A stretch of 60,299 nucleotides of DNA from Ferrithrix thermotolerans DSM 19514. GTDB taxonomy: Bacteria; Actinomycetota; Acidimicrobiia; Acidimicrobiales; Acidimicrobiaceae. The notes under the pieces were generated by a model. It was given only the letters and a program-made list of their open reading frames with translations, ran no database searches and had not been told where the DNA came from. The DNA is taken from NCBI RefSeq assembly GCF_900128965.1, contig NZ_FQUL01000013.1, positions 1-60,299 of the forward strand. The letters are read 5' to 3'. A program made the position numbers and the translations under genes. Positions 1 through 8,056 of this stretch are shown one piece after another; positions within the stretch are counted from its first letter, which is position 1; the number at the start of each line of letters is the position of its first letter.

Positions 1-1034
1 CGTTGTTTGTCAAAGAAGGTCTCAGAGTGGGTGAGGATCACTCGGTACTCACCTCCAAGGGCAGTAGTCCTGCTTTCATACGCAGTGATTCCCAAGAAGC
101 GCTCTTCGTCAACGCTTATGTAGTCGCTTCTTGGTATGGCGAGAAGGTCTTTGTGCTGTGTTGGGGGAAGAGAGCCCACAAAGTGCAGTGGACTCTCGTG
201 GATGAGGGACTGATTTGACAATGAGTCCTGACCAGCGTCATAGACCATAGTGAGATCATGAGAGTTGCCAGCCACCTTCCCAAAGCCCACAAGGAGGTCT
301 TTCACCATGATGGGGAACTGACTCACGTCAGAAGGGTTGCCGGGATAGGCATGACAGAGCAGCGGGATCCCTCCGTCGGTACTCACAATGAGCCCAAGTC
401 CAATCAACCTCAGGTCGACACGCTTTTGCTTGGCGTGTCCACGTTGAGCAATGGGTGCTTTGGTGTTGGCGGAATCAATGTACGTAGCGAAGTTCGTCAT
501 ATCTAACACGAGACCCAAGAGATCGACCCCAAAACTCTCAATGATGACTCCGGTGACCCGCTCTTCAATCTCTTTCATCTGCTTCGGTGTGAGCTGATCC
601 ATTGCATCCCAGAACCGACGGTGATCAAGGGCCTTCGCCTTGACAGTACAGAGTCGATCAACAACCGTTCGCTCTGCCCACTGTGCAAAGCCCAACTTCG
701 ACGTTGGAGCTACAACACGATTGAGCACTGCCAGGGAAATATAGGTACCCACCGATGCACCAGCATCGCTTCGTCGAGCACCGACGACCTCATCGACAAT
801 GTCAGCAATACCGAGTTTCTCAATCACACTGCAGGTAGTGGCAACATCTCCAAAGCCAAGGTGACGAGAGTGCTTGGGATCTCCAGCTGATCCACCTTCA
901 ACTAAAGCTGTAACCTCGTCGGCACTACCGAGATAGCGTTGTGAAACAATACGGGGTTTTTCATCGACACGGGCTGACTCGGTGAGGTAGTAATAGGTCT
1001 TTTTGCCTTGCTTCTTGCCAACCAAAGATGCCAT
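1..1034 (-). CDS. IS1634/IS4-type DDE transposase, partial (runs off left edge)
   Basis: Reading the minus strand from the ATG at 1034 gives one open frame of 344 codons with no stop before the window edge, so the 3' end is missing. The N-terminus has the short beta-rich stretch of IS1634 relatives ending in RYLG (residues 33-36). The RNase-H-like core shows the first catalytic Asp in VLDMTNF (about D178), the conserved GG.PL.....GN..D block (221-236), and the second Asp in VYDAGQDS (D266). The catalytic Glu would lie beyond the edge. The frame is intact as far as visible, so the element may be functional. All forward-strand open frames across this stretch are shadows of it. Family placement is by motif memory, not a search. 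Confidence 0.8.
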   Translation of the reverse strand, partial: MASLVGKKQGKKTYYYLTESARVDEKPRIVSQRYLGSADEVTALVEGGSAGDPKHSRHLGFGDVATTCSVIEKLGIADIVDEVVGARRSDAGASVGTYISLAVLNRVVAPTSKLGFAQWAERTVVDRLCTVKAKALDHRRFWDAMDQLTPKQMKEIEERVTGVIIESFGVDLLGLVLDMTNFATYIDSANTKAPIAQRGHAKQKRVDLRLIGLGLIVSTDGGIPLLCHAYPGNPSDVSQFPIMVKDLLVGFGKVAGNSHDLTMVYDAGQDSLSNQSLIHESPLHFVGSLPPTQHKDLLAIPRSDYISVDEERFLGITAYESRTTALGGEYRVILTHSETFFDKQ

Positions 1035-1071
1035 ATATAGGTACCACCACAGATGGACAAACTTCGCGAAT

Positions 1072-1101
1072 CTGTGACCAGCACAAACGCGCTGGTCACA
1101 G
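1072..1101. repeat. 11-bp perfect stem-loop upstream of the transposase
   Basis: The arms 1072-1082 and 1091-1101 are perfect reverse complements (core TGTGACCAGC / GCTGGTCACA) around an 8-nt loop, 37 bp upstream of the transposase start. It may be part of the element's terminal region, or a hairpin limiting read-through into the transposase from outside. The element's other end is not in the window, so its terminal repeats cannot be defined. Confidence 0.6.
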
Positions 1102-1221
1102 CGTTATTTAGAAATACTTTTGTAACACTGCAGATTTCCAAAATGTAGCTAGCCAGGAAACTCCCGCTAGACGGCAGCGCGTGCGCTCCGGTGCCCGGCG
1201 AATGTTCTACCGTGAACCAGA

Positions 1222-1614
1222 GTGATATCGTTCTTCCTATATCAGGTGAACTCTTCAAATGATCCCGTACTCAAAGAGGTGGTCCACGAAGGCAACTTAG
1301 GCTATCAAAAGCTTACGTCTGCAGTACCGACTGCATCAATGGCAGAGAGTAAGCTGCAGCCTTGGGTTGGACTATTCACTTGGCACGGACTCACCACCAA
1401 GACGCCTTAATCGCGGGCAGTCAGTGGTCTAAGCCTGAGTGGAAACGTACTGACCATCTACGGGAAAACGGTCCCACGCAACGCCAGTTCCCCTCTCCCT
1501 TACGCAAGCGGTAAAGGACTCGTAACCACGCAATATGTCTTTCGATGGGACAGCAACGTCTTTCGTTTCGTAAAAAGTACCGCTGGACTTACAACCACTA
1601 GCCTTTATCCCTAG
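1222..1614 (+). pseudogene. Decayed reading frame next to the IS (remnant of an exported protein?)
   Basis: One forward frame reads like real protein from 1222 to the TAG at 1612-1614, but is interrupted by an in-frame TAA at 1408-1410. The part before the stop contains GNLGYQKLT and PWVGLFTWHG. The part after contains SGNVLTIYGKTV, TTQYVFRWDS and FRFVKSTAGLTT. The composition is rich in Ser, Thr, Gly and aromatics, as in secreted or cell-surface proteins. No proper start or Shine-Dalgarno site is visible and the 5' end abuts the transposon, so this is probably the 3' remnant of a gene cut by the insertion. I do not recognise the family. Confidence 0.4.
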
Positions 1615-2170
1615 CTCCTTAGAAGTATCCTCAACACTCCGTACCCTTGCAGTCGGAGTTGTTGCTCGCCGAACCGCTTCTCCCTATCCTGACACCTCGG
1701 TCAAACACCAAGGTAGGGAGAAAGGTTCAACGGACGGTGCCAGCACTCAACTGAACCTCTCCAAGACTACAGTCTAACACTTTACATAAATAAGTGAAAG
1801 AGAACCCTGATAGGCTACCTCATCGACTGCACTAAAAGGGAGCGCCGTGGTTTTTACGTAAAGACGCTCCCCAACATGGGACGTGACTACGACCTTCTCT
1901 TTGGAGCTGTCAACCTTGGCTATTGTACAAAGATCGCTAGTGATCCATCAATACCTACCAACGAAGTATCCTCGGGATCATCCCTGGTCGATGGGGATAG
2001 CTCGAGGGACCGATTTGAGTCTTTTGACAGTAAGGTCGTGGTCAGAGCGACTAAAGGAGACGATGGTTTCCCTTATCAGAGCTTGAAGTAGAACTCACAC
2101 ATCTGCTCCTCGTGAGATCGACACTTTGACATCCAATAGTCGGCGTCAAAACATACAGCCTTGATTGGTA
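1615..2170. other. Intergenic stretch with two hairpins, no supported gene
   Basis: No coding frame is convincing here. A 71-codon frame at 1876-2091 lacks a ribosome site and resembles no family. Two inverted repeats are visible: 9-bp arms at 1678-1686 and 1714-1722 (TTCTCCCTA / TAGGGAGAA), and 7-bp arms at 1838-1844 and 1865-1871 (GGGAGCG / CGCTCCC). Neither is followed by a clear T-run. Confidence 0.4.
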
Positions 2171-2181
2171 TATCCTATACT
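2171..2181 (+). promoter_or_regulatory. Candidate -10 element(s) for a leaderless ccr transcript
   Basis: Overlapping hexamers TATCCT (2171-2176) and TATACT (2176-2181) lie 3-8 nt before the ATG at 2185, and no Shine-Dalgarno sequence precedes that ATG. This spacing fits transcription starting at or next to the start codon, as is common in actinobacteria. No convincing -35 box is visible. Confidence 0.35.
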
Positions 2182-2184
2182 CAT

Positions 2185-3561
2185 ATGATCACCTTCCGAG
2201 AAGCGATTGAGTCCGGCGCATCACCCGATGAGCTTAGGTCGATACCCGTTCCTGAGACCTATAGAGCCGCCTTTGTGCGCAAGGACGAGGTGCACATGTT
2301 TGACGGTCTTTCGACATACGAGAAAGACCCGACCAAGTCGCTGCACGTGGAGGAGGTTCCCGTACCCGAGATGGCGCCTGATGAGGTCCTCGTAGCGGTC
2401 ATGGCATCGTCCATCAACTACAACACGGTCTGGACCTCTATCTTTGAGCCACTCCCCACGTTTTCGTTCCTAGAGAGACTCGGTAAGAGCAGTTCCTATT
2501 GGAATCGTCGTCACGATCTGCCATATCACGTGCTCGGATCTGATGGTTCTGGTGTAATCGTGAGAGTAGGTTCCGCTGTTCGCAACTGGAAGATCGGAGA
2601 TAAGGTCGTCATTCACTGCAACTACGTTGACGATCAAGATCCAACGGGTCACGACGACTCGATGCTCTCTTACGACCAAAAGATTTGGGGATTCGAGTCC
2701 AACTTTGGAGGGTTGGCAGACCTTACGTTGGTAAAAGCAAACCAGCTGATGCCTAAACCGGCTCACCTCAGCTGGGAGGAGGCTGCATGTAACGCTTTGT
2801 GCAACTCGACCTCCTACCGCATGCTGGTATCAAAAAATGGTGCCGCTATGAAACAAGGGCAAAGGGTACTGATCTGGGGAGCAACTGGGGGTATCGGCGG
2901 TTACGCCGTCCAGTACGCTCTAAATGGCGGCGCAATCCCCGTGGGTGTCGTTTCGTCTGAGGACAAGGTAGAACTGCTTCACGAGCTGGGATGTCAAGCA
3001 GTGATCAACCGACGCGAAAAGAACTACCGTTTCTGGAAGGATGAGCACACCCAAGACGAGGCCGAGTGGAGGCGACTCGGCAAGGACATACGCTCTCTAA
3101 TCGGCGATGATCCAGACATCGTCTTTGAACATCCCGGGCGCCAGACCTTTGGTGCGTCAGTCTTTGTGGCCAAGAGAGGGGGACTCATCATGACCTGTGC
3201 AGCCACGACCGGGTACATGATCGAGTACGACAATCGACACCTTTGGATGAAACTCAAGACAATCAAGTCCTCGCATTTTGCAAACTACCGAGAAGCCTGG
3301 GACGCCAACAAGCTCATATGCGAGGGCAAGATCCAGCCAATACTTTCGGCTACATACACCTTAGAACAGGTCGGAGAAGCTACCAAGCTCGTCCATCAGA
3401 ACAAACATGAAGGAAAAGTGGGCATACTCTGTTTAGCTTCTGCTCCCAACTTAGGCATCGACGATCCAGAGTTCCGGGAGAAGATCGGCGAAGATAAGGT
3501 AACTCTTTTTGCTCGCCATGGTCAAAAGATCGCCTCACCGAGTGTGAATAAAACTAAGTAG
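2185..3561 (+). CDS. ccr: Crotonyl-CoA carboxylase/reductase
   Basis: A zinc-free medium-chain dehydrogenase that reductively carboxylates crotonyl-CoA with NADPH and CO2 to ethylmalonyl-CoA, in the ethylmalonyl-CoA pathway or to supply extender units. The 458-residue product has the family's N-terminal extension, the catalytic GroES-like half and the NADP-binding GATGGIGG. The residues that bind CO2 in characterised CCRs are present: Asn in INYN (N78/N80), Phe-Glu in WGFES (F170/E171) and His in SHFANY (H364), so it should be a true carboxylase and not a simple crotonyl-CoA reductase. I chose the ATG at 2185; an upstream TTG at 2161 would add eight residues without a ribosome site. The epimerase gene follows after 12 nt, as one operon. 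Confidence 0.92.
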   Translation: MITFREAIESGASPDELRSIPVPETYRAAFVRKDEVHMFDGLSTYEKDPTKSLHVEEVPVPEMAPDEVLVAVMASSINYNTVWTSIFEPLPTFSFLERLGKSSSYWNRRHDLPYHVLGSDGSGVIVRVGSAVRNWKIGDKVVIHCNYVDDQDPTGHDDSMLSYDQKIWGFESNFGGLADLTLVKANQLMPKPAHLSWEEAACNALCNSTSYRMLVSKNGAAMKQGQRVLIWGATGGIGGYAVQYALNGGAIPVGVVSSEDKVELLHELGCQAVINRREKNYRFWKDEHTQDEAEWRRLGKDIRSLIGDDPDIVFEHPGRQTFGASVFVAKRGGLIMTCAATTGYMIEYDNRHLWMKLKTIKSSHFANYREAWDANKLICEGKIQPILSATYTLEQVGEATKLVHQNKHEGKVGILCLASAPNLGIDDPEFREKIGEDKVTLFARHGQKIASPSVNKTK

Positions 3562-3573
3562 GAGAAACGAGTT

Positions 3574-3999
3574 ATGAAACCACAAGAGATCGATCATATC
3601 GCAATTGCGGTGAGGGATCTAGACTCCGCCCTAGAGCTCTACACCAAGATCCTTGGTGGCGAGATTGAACACAGAGAGTTTGTGCAGTCAGACGGCATCG
3701 AAGAGGTGCTGTTAAGGGTCTCCGACACCTACATACAGCTTCTCTGCCCTACCACCACCACATCGCCGGTAGCGAAATACATCGATAAGCACGGAGAAGG
3801 TCTACACCATATAGGTCTGCGAGTCGATGACTGCGCTCAGGCTCTCGCAGATTCCCTTGAGGCTGGCGCAACGGGCATCGACGCAAAGCCTCGGCCAGGG
3901 TCACGCAACACGCTGGTGGCCTTCTTACATCCAAAGTCAACCCATGGAGTGCTCATCGAGCTTGTACAGCCTCCCAACTCTGACATCGCCTCAGATTAA
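3574..3999 (+). CDS. mce: Methylmalonyl-CoA (ethylmalonyl-CoA) epimerase
   Basis: A 141-residue vicinal-oxygen-chelate protein with the two beta-alpha-beta modules of methylmalonyl-CoA epimerase. Metal-site features are visible in IDHIAIAV (His near residue 7), LHHIGLRVDD (His near 77) and VLIELVQP (Glu near the C-terminus). It interconverts (2R)- and (2S)-methylmalonyl-CoA, and in this family often ethylmalonyl-CoA as well. Placement 12 nt after ccr, with its own GGAGAAACGAGTT site before the ATG, suggests it acts on the CCR product. Ethylmalonyl-CoA mutase and the other pathway genes are not in the window. Confidence 0.9.
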   Translation: MKPQEIDHIAIAVRDLDSALELYTKILGGEIEHREFVQSDGIEEVLLRVSDTYIQLLCPTTTTSPVAKYIDKHGEGLHHIGLRVDDCAQALADSLEAGATGIDAKPRPGSRNTLVAFLHPKSTHGVLIELVQPPNSDIASD

Positions 4000-4243
4000 C
4001 ACTTAGACGGCGTCTCCAATAAGGTCGGTTCGATCTTCTTTTCGCCAAGACCCAGTCAAGGATGAGATTTATGGGAGAGCATATATCGGTCACTTGGAGG
4101 CTTGAGAGATGACGGTGACTACCCATGCCCTTTCTCTAGATAATCAGCCGGTCTTGACTAAACAGCCACCAAGCAAAGTGGGGCACAACTTAGGAGTCGT
4201 GAAGCTGGACGTAAGAGATAGCTAACCGATGGACGGATAAAAC

Positions 4244-4855
4244 TTATCTCTCGCCACCAATAAGTACCCGCCTTCCTACTAAAGCCCTTCCCAAGGTGAG
4301 TTCATCGGCGTACTCGAGATCGCCCCCGACGGGTAGACCGCTGGCCAGACGTGACACAGTGATTCCGCTATCCGCTAGGAGTCTTGCAAGGTACAAAGCA
4401 GTCGCTTCACCTTCTAAGTTAGGGTTAGTGCACACTATCACTTCGTTAATCCCAGAGTTCCCTGAAAGCCTTTTCAGGAGTTCCCTAACCCTAATCTTGT
4501 CAGGACCAATGCCGTCGATAGGGTTCAACACGCCTCCAAGTACGTGGTAAAGTCCTCTATACTCCTTGGTCTTTTCAATCGCAATAACATCTCTGGGTTC
4601 CTCTACTAAACAGATCACCGAACGGTCTCGATCTTTATCACTACAGATGCCGCACAGTCGGCTTTCCGAGAGGTTGAAGCAGCTCTCACAGAAGCTAACC
4701 TTCTCCTTGCACTCAACAATTGCGTCTGCGAGTCGCAGCGCACGTTCTTTATCGGACTTCAATATATAAAAGGCTATTCTTTGGGCTGACTTAGGACCTA
4801 TGCCAGGCAGTCGTGCTAACTCATCGATTAGCGTCTGCACAGAGGGGGTATACAT
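4244..4855 (-). CDS. recR: Recombination mediator RecR
   Basis: RecR works with RecF/RecO to load RecA at single-strand gaps. The 203-residue length is normal. The N-terminal helix-hairpin-helix is seen as [16 protein letters not shown], followed by a four-cysteine zinc finger (C56, C59, C68, C71) and the Toprim domain beginning [10 protein letters not shown]. The gene starts 9 nt after the dnaX stop in the same direction, the classical dnaX-recR arrangement. The 244 bp between its end and the epimerase gene hold nothing recognisable. Confidence 0.95.
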   Translation of the reverse strand: MYTPSVQTLIDELARLPGIGPKSAQRIAFYILKSDKERALRLADAIVECKEKVSFCESCFNLSESRLCGICSDKDRDRSVICLVEEPRDVIAIEKTKEYRGLYHVLGGVLNPIDGIGPDKIRVRELLKRLSGNSGINEVIVCTNPNLEGEATALYLARLLADSGITVSRLASGLPVGGDLEYADELTLGRALVGRRVLIGGER

Positions 4856-4864
4856 CTATATCGG

Positions 4865-6766
4865 TTACTCCTGCTCTGATCTCGTTTCAAGATGTGAATT
4901 GGGAAACACCTTCAAGACGTTGGCTACGGCGGGATCGGTTATCTCAGCCTCCCTTGCGGAACGGAACTCCTCGTACATCTCTGAATCCTCAGGAACCGAC
5001 TCCAAGTCTTCATCATCTACCCCTTTGGATCCGCTTTGGTCTATCGCCATAGAGAGTTCCAACGTTTTGAGTCCATAGAAGTCAGCGATCACTGTTTGAA
5101 TCTCTGCTTTTACCTCTAGCGCCCTTTTGAGATACATGTCATTGGGAAACAGAACCCTAACCTTCCCGTCGATGACGTCCGCAAAACGTGCAGTTTGAAA
5201 TCGAGTCTTCAGTCGGGCAGGGAGCTTATCGTTTATCGAGTTGCCCCAGTCAAATACAAGGCGATCTTTGGACGGGAAATTTGGAGACTTAGAAGCTTCG
5301 TCCGAGTTCGGCTCTGTCTTGTCAACACCGTCTTTCGATGAAGATCCAGCTGCGGCAACTATCTCTACTGACCTACCACCACCTTCGATCTCAGGATCTC
5401 TCTTGGATGCTCCGGTAAGACCCTTTTTGACCCCGGCGATGGAGTCGCTGCGAGAGGGAACCTTAGGTCCAGCCCATGATGTATCGGTCGTTACAGACGA
5501 TGGCCTCTCTGTCTTTGAGGACTCTATCTGTACACGCACATCTCTTTCAACGGATCTAGCGTTGGAGGGATCTTTGGAGGCCGATACCGCCCCAGAGACA
5601 AGGCCCCTAAGGCTCGCAACCTCTCGTTCAAGGTCAGCTACCTTGTTGGCCAGATCCGTTAGAGTCCTCTTCAGATCTGGGTCGTTAGATCTTTGTGCAT
5701 TTGAACCATCTCCAACAGAAGCTAACGAAGGGTCTGCAACGCTTAGCACGGCAACCTCTAACACAGCCAAAGGGTCGATACCGTCTTTCATCGTGAGCAT
5801 TGTTCTGCCTAAGTGTTCCATCACCTTTGTGATAAGAGACATCGGAGGCGGTTCCCCATCTAACTCAGCAAGAAGTTTGGACCCTCCCAGAGCTCCCAGA
5901 CGATCTAAGAAGGCTTCTCGAAACAGCGACACGACCCCCTGCGCGATCTCTATGGGCTCCATTCCTCCTTGAGATAAACGCTCTACACCTAGAACAGCCG
6001 CTTGGCTATCTGCTACACAGATGCGCTTAGACAGCTCAACTAGCTCTTCTTCCTCGTTATCTCTGGGTACTCCGCCAAGAGCTAGAGCTTGGTCAAGGTA
6101 GGAGAGAGTATCGCGAGCCGACCCCCGACCTTTTTTCCTTGCCCATTCGAGCATCTCAGGTGTTGCCGCCAACTCCCCTTTGGAAGCGATCTCGTTTAGG
6201 AGTCTCTCAGTGTTGTCAGTCTCAAGGAGGTGAAACTCAAAGTGCTGAGTTCGGGATCTAATAGTCTGAAGAACCTTGTTTGCCGAGGTCGTGGCCAATA
6301 CAAACACCACATGGAAAGGGGGTTCCTCCAGTGTCTTCAAAAGAGCGTTGGAGGCTGCGGTGGAGAGCATGTGGACCTCGTCGATTATATAGACCTTCCA
6401 GTTCCCATAGCTTGCTGTAGCTACCGTACCTATCAGAGACCTAATAGCATCAACACCAGAGTTGGATGCGGCGTCAAGCTCTTCGACGTCATAAGATCTC
6501 CCCTCTCGAATGAGAACGCACGACTGACACTCATCGCATGGTTCGCCATCTAGGGGACTTGAACAGTTGAGAGCTTTTGCCAAGATACGTGCCGTAGACG
6601 TCTTACCTGTTCCCCTGGGTCCGGAGAACAGATAGGCATGCGCCACCTTCTGCGTGGCAACCGCATTTCTTAGGGCCTTGGTGATGTGATCTTGCCCTAA
6701 CACCTCCGCAAAACGTTGCGGACGATACTTTCTATAAAGAGACTGATACTCGTCGAGGGAGGTCAC
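4865..6766 (-). CDS. dnaX: DNA polymerase III subunit gamma/tau
   Basis: The AAA+ clamp-loader motor that assembles the beta clamp and bridges polymerase cores. The 633-residue protein has the Walker A GPRGTGKTS (49-57), a zinc module (C68, C77, C80, C83), Walker B VYIIDEVHML (125-134) and the sensor region TLEEPP. The position-SRC Arg finger appears as SRTQ. Residues about 370-480 are a low-complexity Ser/Asp/Lys linker, and the last 150 residues form a folded C-terminal tau-like region. The start is GTG at 6766 without a Shine-Dalgarno site but with a TATCCT box 6 nt upstream, so the mRNA may be leaderless. It heads a dnaX-recR operon. Confidence 0.96.
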   Translation of the reverse strand: MTSLDEYQSLYRKYRPQRFAEVLGQDHITKALRNAVATQKVAHAYLFSGPRGTGKTSTARILAKALNCSSPLDGEPCDECQSCVLIREGRSYDVEELDAASNSGVDAIRSLIGTVATASYGNWKVYIIDEVHMLSTAASNALLKTLEEPPFHVVFVLATTSANKVLQTIRSRTQHFEFHLLETDNTERLLNEIASKGELAATPEMLEWARKKGRGSARDTLSYLDQALALGGVPRDNEEEELVELSKRICVADSQAAVLGVERLSQGGMEPIEIAQGVVSLFREAFLDRLGALGGSKLLAELDGEPPPMSLITKVMEHLGRTMLTMKDGIDPLAVLEVAVLSVADPSLASVGDGSNAQRSNDPDLKRTLTDLANKVADLEREVASLRGLVSGAVSASKDPSNARSVERDVRVQIESSKTERPSSVTTDTSWAGPKVPSRSDSIAGVKKGLTGASKRDPEIEGGGRSVEIVAAAGSSSKDGVDKTEPNSDEASKSPNFPSKDRLVFDWGNSINDKLPARLKTRFQTARFADVIDGKVRVLFPNDMYLKRALEVKAEIQTVIADFYGLKTLELSMAIDQSGSKGVDDEDLESVPEDSEMYEEFRSAREAEITDPAVANVLKVFPNSHLETRSEQE

Positions 6767-6772
6767 ATATAA

Positions 6773-6778
6773 AGGATA
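6773..6778 (-). promoter_or_regulatory. Candidate -10 box for leaderless dnaX
   Basis: On the minus strand TATCCT is separated by 6 nt from the GTG start at 6766, placing the expected transcription start on the start codon. No ribosome-binding site is present. No clear -35 hexamer is seen. Confidence 0.35.
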
Positions 6779-6842
6779 GTTTGTAGCGGTCAGCCCTCTA
6801 TCGGAGAAACAGGTTGATCATTTAGGCATGATTTCTACAAGA

Positions 6843-8000
6843 TCAGTAGATTCCTACGCCGGTTGTGGGGTCGAAAAAGTGGAGATGCTCGAGATCCACC
6901 TCAAGTCTTAGCCTGTCGCCTGTCTTTACCGACACCGACGGCTCGATTCGCGCAACCCCTTCTCCACCTTGGGTCAAGATCTCCTCCTCGTCGTCCTGAA
7001 CGTCTTCAAGCCTTACTACGGTGGCGTCCAATCCAAAGTGAACCATAAGCTCTGACCCTAGGGCCTCCACAAGGCTAACCTGTACGTCCAGAGCACGAGA
7101 ACGGGGTACGTCTGATGACACCGCCTTTAGTCCCTCTGGGCGAATACCAACGGTCACCTCTTTGTTGGCGTAGCTAGCAAGCGAGGGGTGGGCGATGTGG
7201 ACGTTGTCACTAAGTTCTAGAGTCTGAGATCCTATCTTTAGATTCCGCCCTCCCTCCATGAGTTGGCCCTTGTAAAGGTTCATCGCCGGAGAACCTATGA
7301 AAGCTCCCACAAACTGATTGACCGGAAAGTCGTATAGGTTTTGAGGAGTATCGCACTGCTGCAGACGTCCGTCTTTTAGAACTGCAACTCTATCCCCCAT
7401 CGTCATGGCCTCGATCTGATCGTGAGTAACGTAGATCGTCGCAACTCCAAGGCGTTGCTGGATGCGCCGCACCTCAGCGCGCATCTTCACACGTAGCTTT
7501 GCGTCTAAGTTGGACAACGGCTCATCCATTAAAAACACCGAGGGCTCTCGCACAATCGCTCTTCCCATCGCCACCCGCTGTCTTTGTCCACCTGAGAGCT
7601 GCTTGGGCTTTCGATCAAGCCACTCTGTTAGGCCGAGGATCTCCGCAGCCTCTTCAACCTTTTTTCGTATCTCCGCCTTGGGCATCTTGCGTAGCTTAAG
7701 TGCAAATCCAATGTTTTCCGCAACGGTCATATGGGGGTATAGCGCATAGTTCTGAAAGACCATCGCAATGTCTCGGTCCTTGGGCTCAACATCGTTGACG
7801 ACGCGCTCTCCTATACGAAGCTCTCCGTCGGATATGTCCTCCAAACCCGCCACCATCCTAAGCACTGTCGTCTTACCGCATCCCGACGGACCCACCAGAA
7901 CCATAAACTCACCCTCTTGAATATTGAGAGTGAGGTCGTGGACGGCGTGGTAGCCGTTCGGATATACCTTGTTTATGCCATTGAGCCCTACAGTAGCCAT
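6843..8000 (-). CDS. MsmK/UgpC-type sugar ABC transporter ATPase
   Basis: A 385-residue cytoplasmic ATPase for a carbohydrate importer. It has Walker A GPSGCGKTT, a Q-loop (FQNYALYPH), the signature LSGGQRQRVAMGRA, Walker B VFLMDEPLSNLDA, the switch His in THDQ, and then the C-terminal OB/TOBE regulatory domain of the MalK/MsmK class ending at about residue 385. I chose the ATG at 8000 (product begins MATVGLNG), preceded by AAAGGTCAAGGGAC; the frame stays open to a TTG at 8030. It is the last gene of the six-gene sugar operon, 56 bp after the glucosidase, and would energise the two permeases upstream. It could also serve other transporters, as MsmK-type ATPases do. Confidence 0.92.
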   Translation of the reverse strand: MATVGLNGINKVYPNGYHAVHDLTLNIQEGEFMVLVGPSGCGKTTVLRMVAGLEDISDGELRIGERVVNDVEPKDRDIAMVFQNYALYPHMTVAENIGFALKLRKMPKAEIRKKVEEAAEILGLTEWLDRKPKQLSGGQRQRVAMGRAIVREPSVFLMDEPLSNLDAKLRVKMRAEVRRIQQRLGVATIYVTHDQIEAMTMGDRVAVLKDGRLQQCDTPQNLYDFPVNQFVGAFIGSPAMNLYKGQLMEGGRNLKIGSQTLELSDNVHIAHPSLASYANKEVTVGIRPEGLKAVSSDVPRSRALDVQVSLVEALGSELMVHFGLDATVVRLEDVQDDEEEILTQGGEGVARIEPSVSVKTGDRLRLEVDLEHLHFFDPTTGVGIY

Positions 8001-8056
8001 GTCCCTTGACCTTTCACCTTTACCCCCCAACTCTCACAAGCAACCACTCATCGCCA

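Noticed and set aside
902-1258. 118-codon minus-strand frame
   Set aside because: It overlaps the 5' end of the transposase in another frame and has no recognisable domain.
1876-2091. 71-codon frame before ccr
   Set aside because: No ribosome site, no family likeness and acidic low-complexity composition; two overlapping frames cover the same place.
5241-5972. 243-codon frame opposite dnaX
   Set aside because: Antisense shadow of the dnaX linker region: Ser/Thr/Pro-rich, no ribosome site, and the minus-strand gene is unambiguous.
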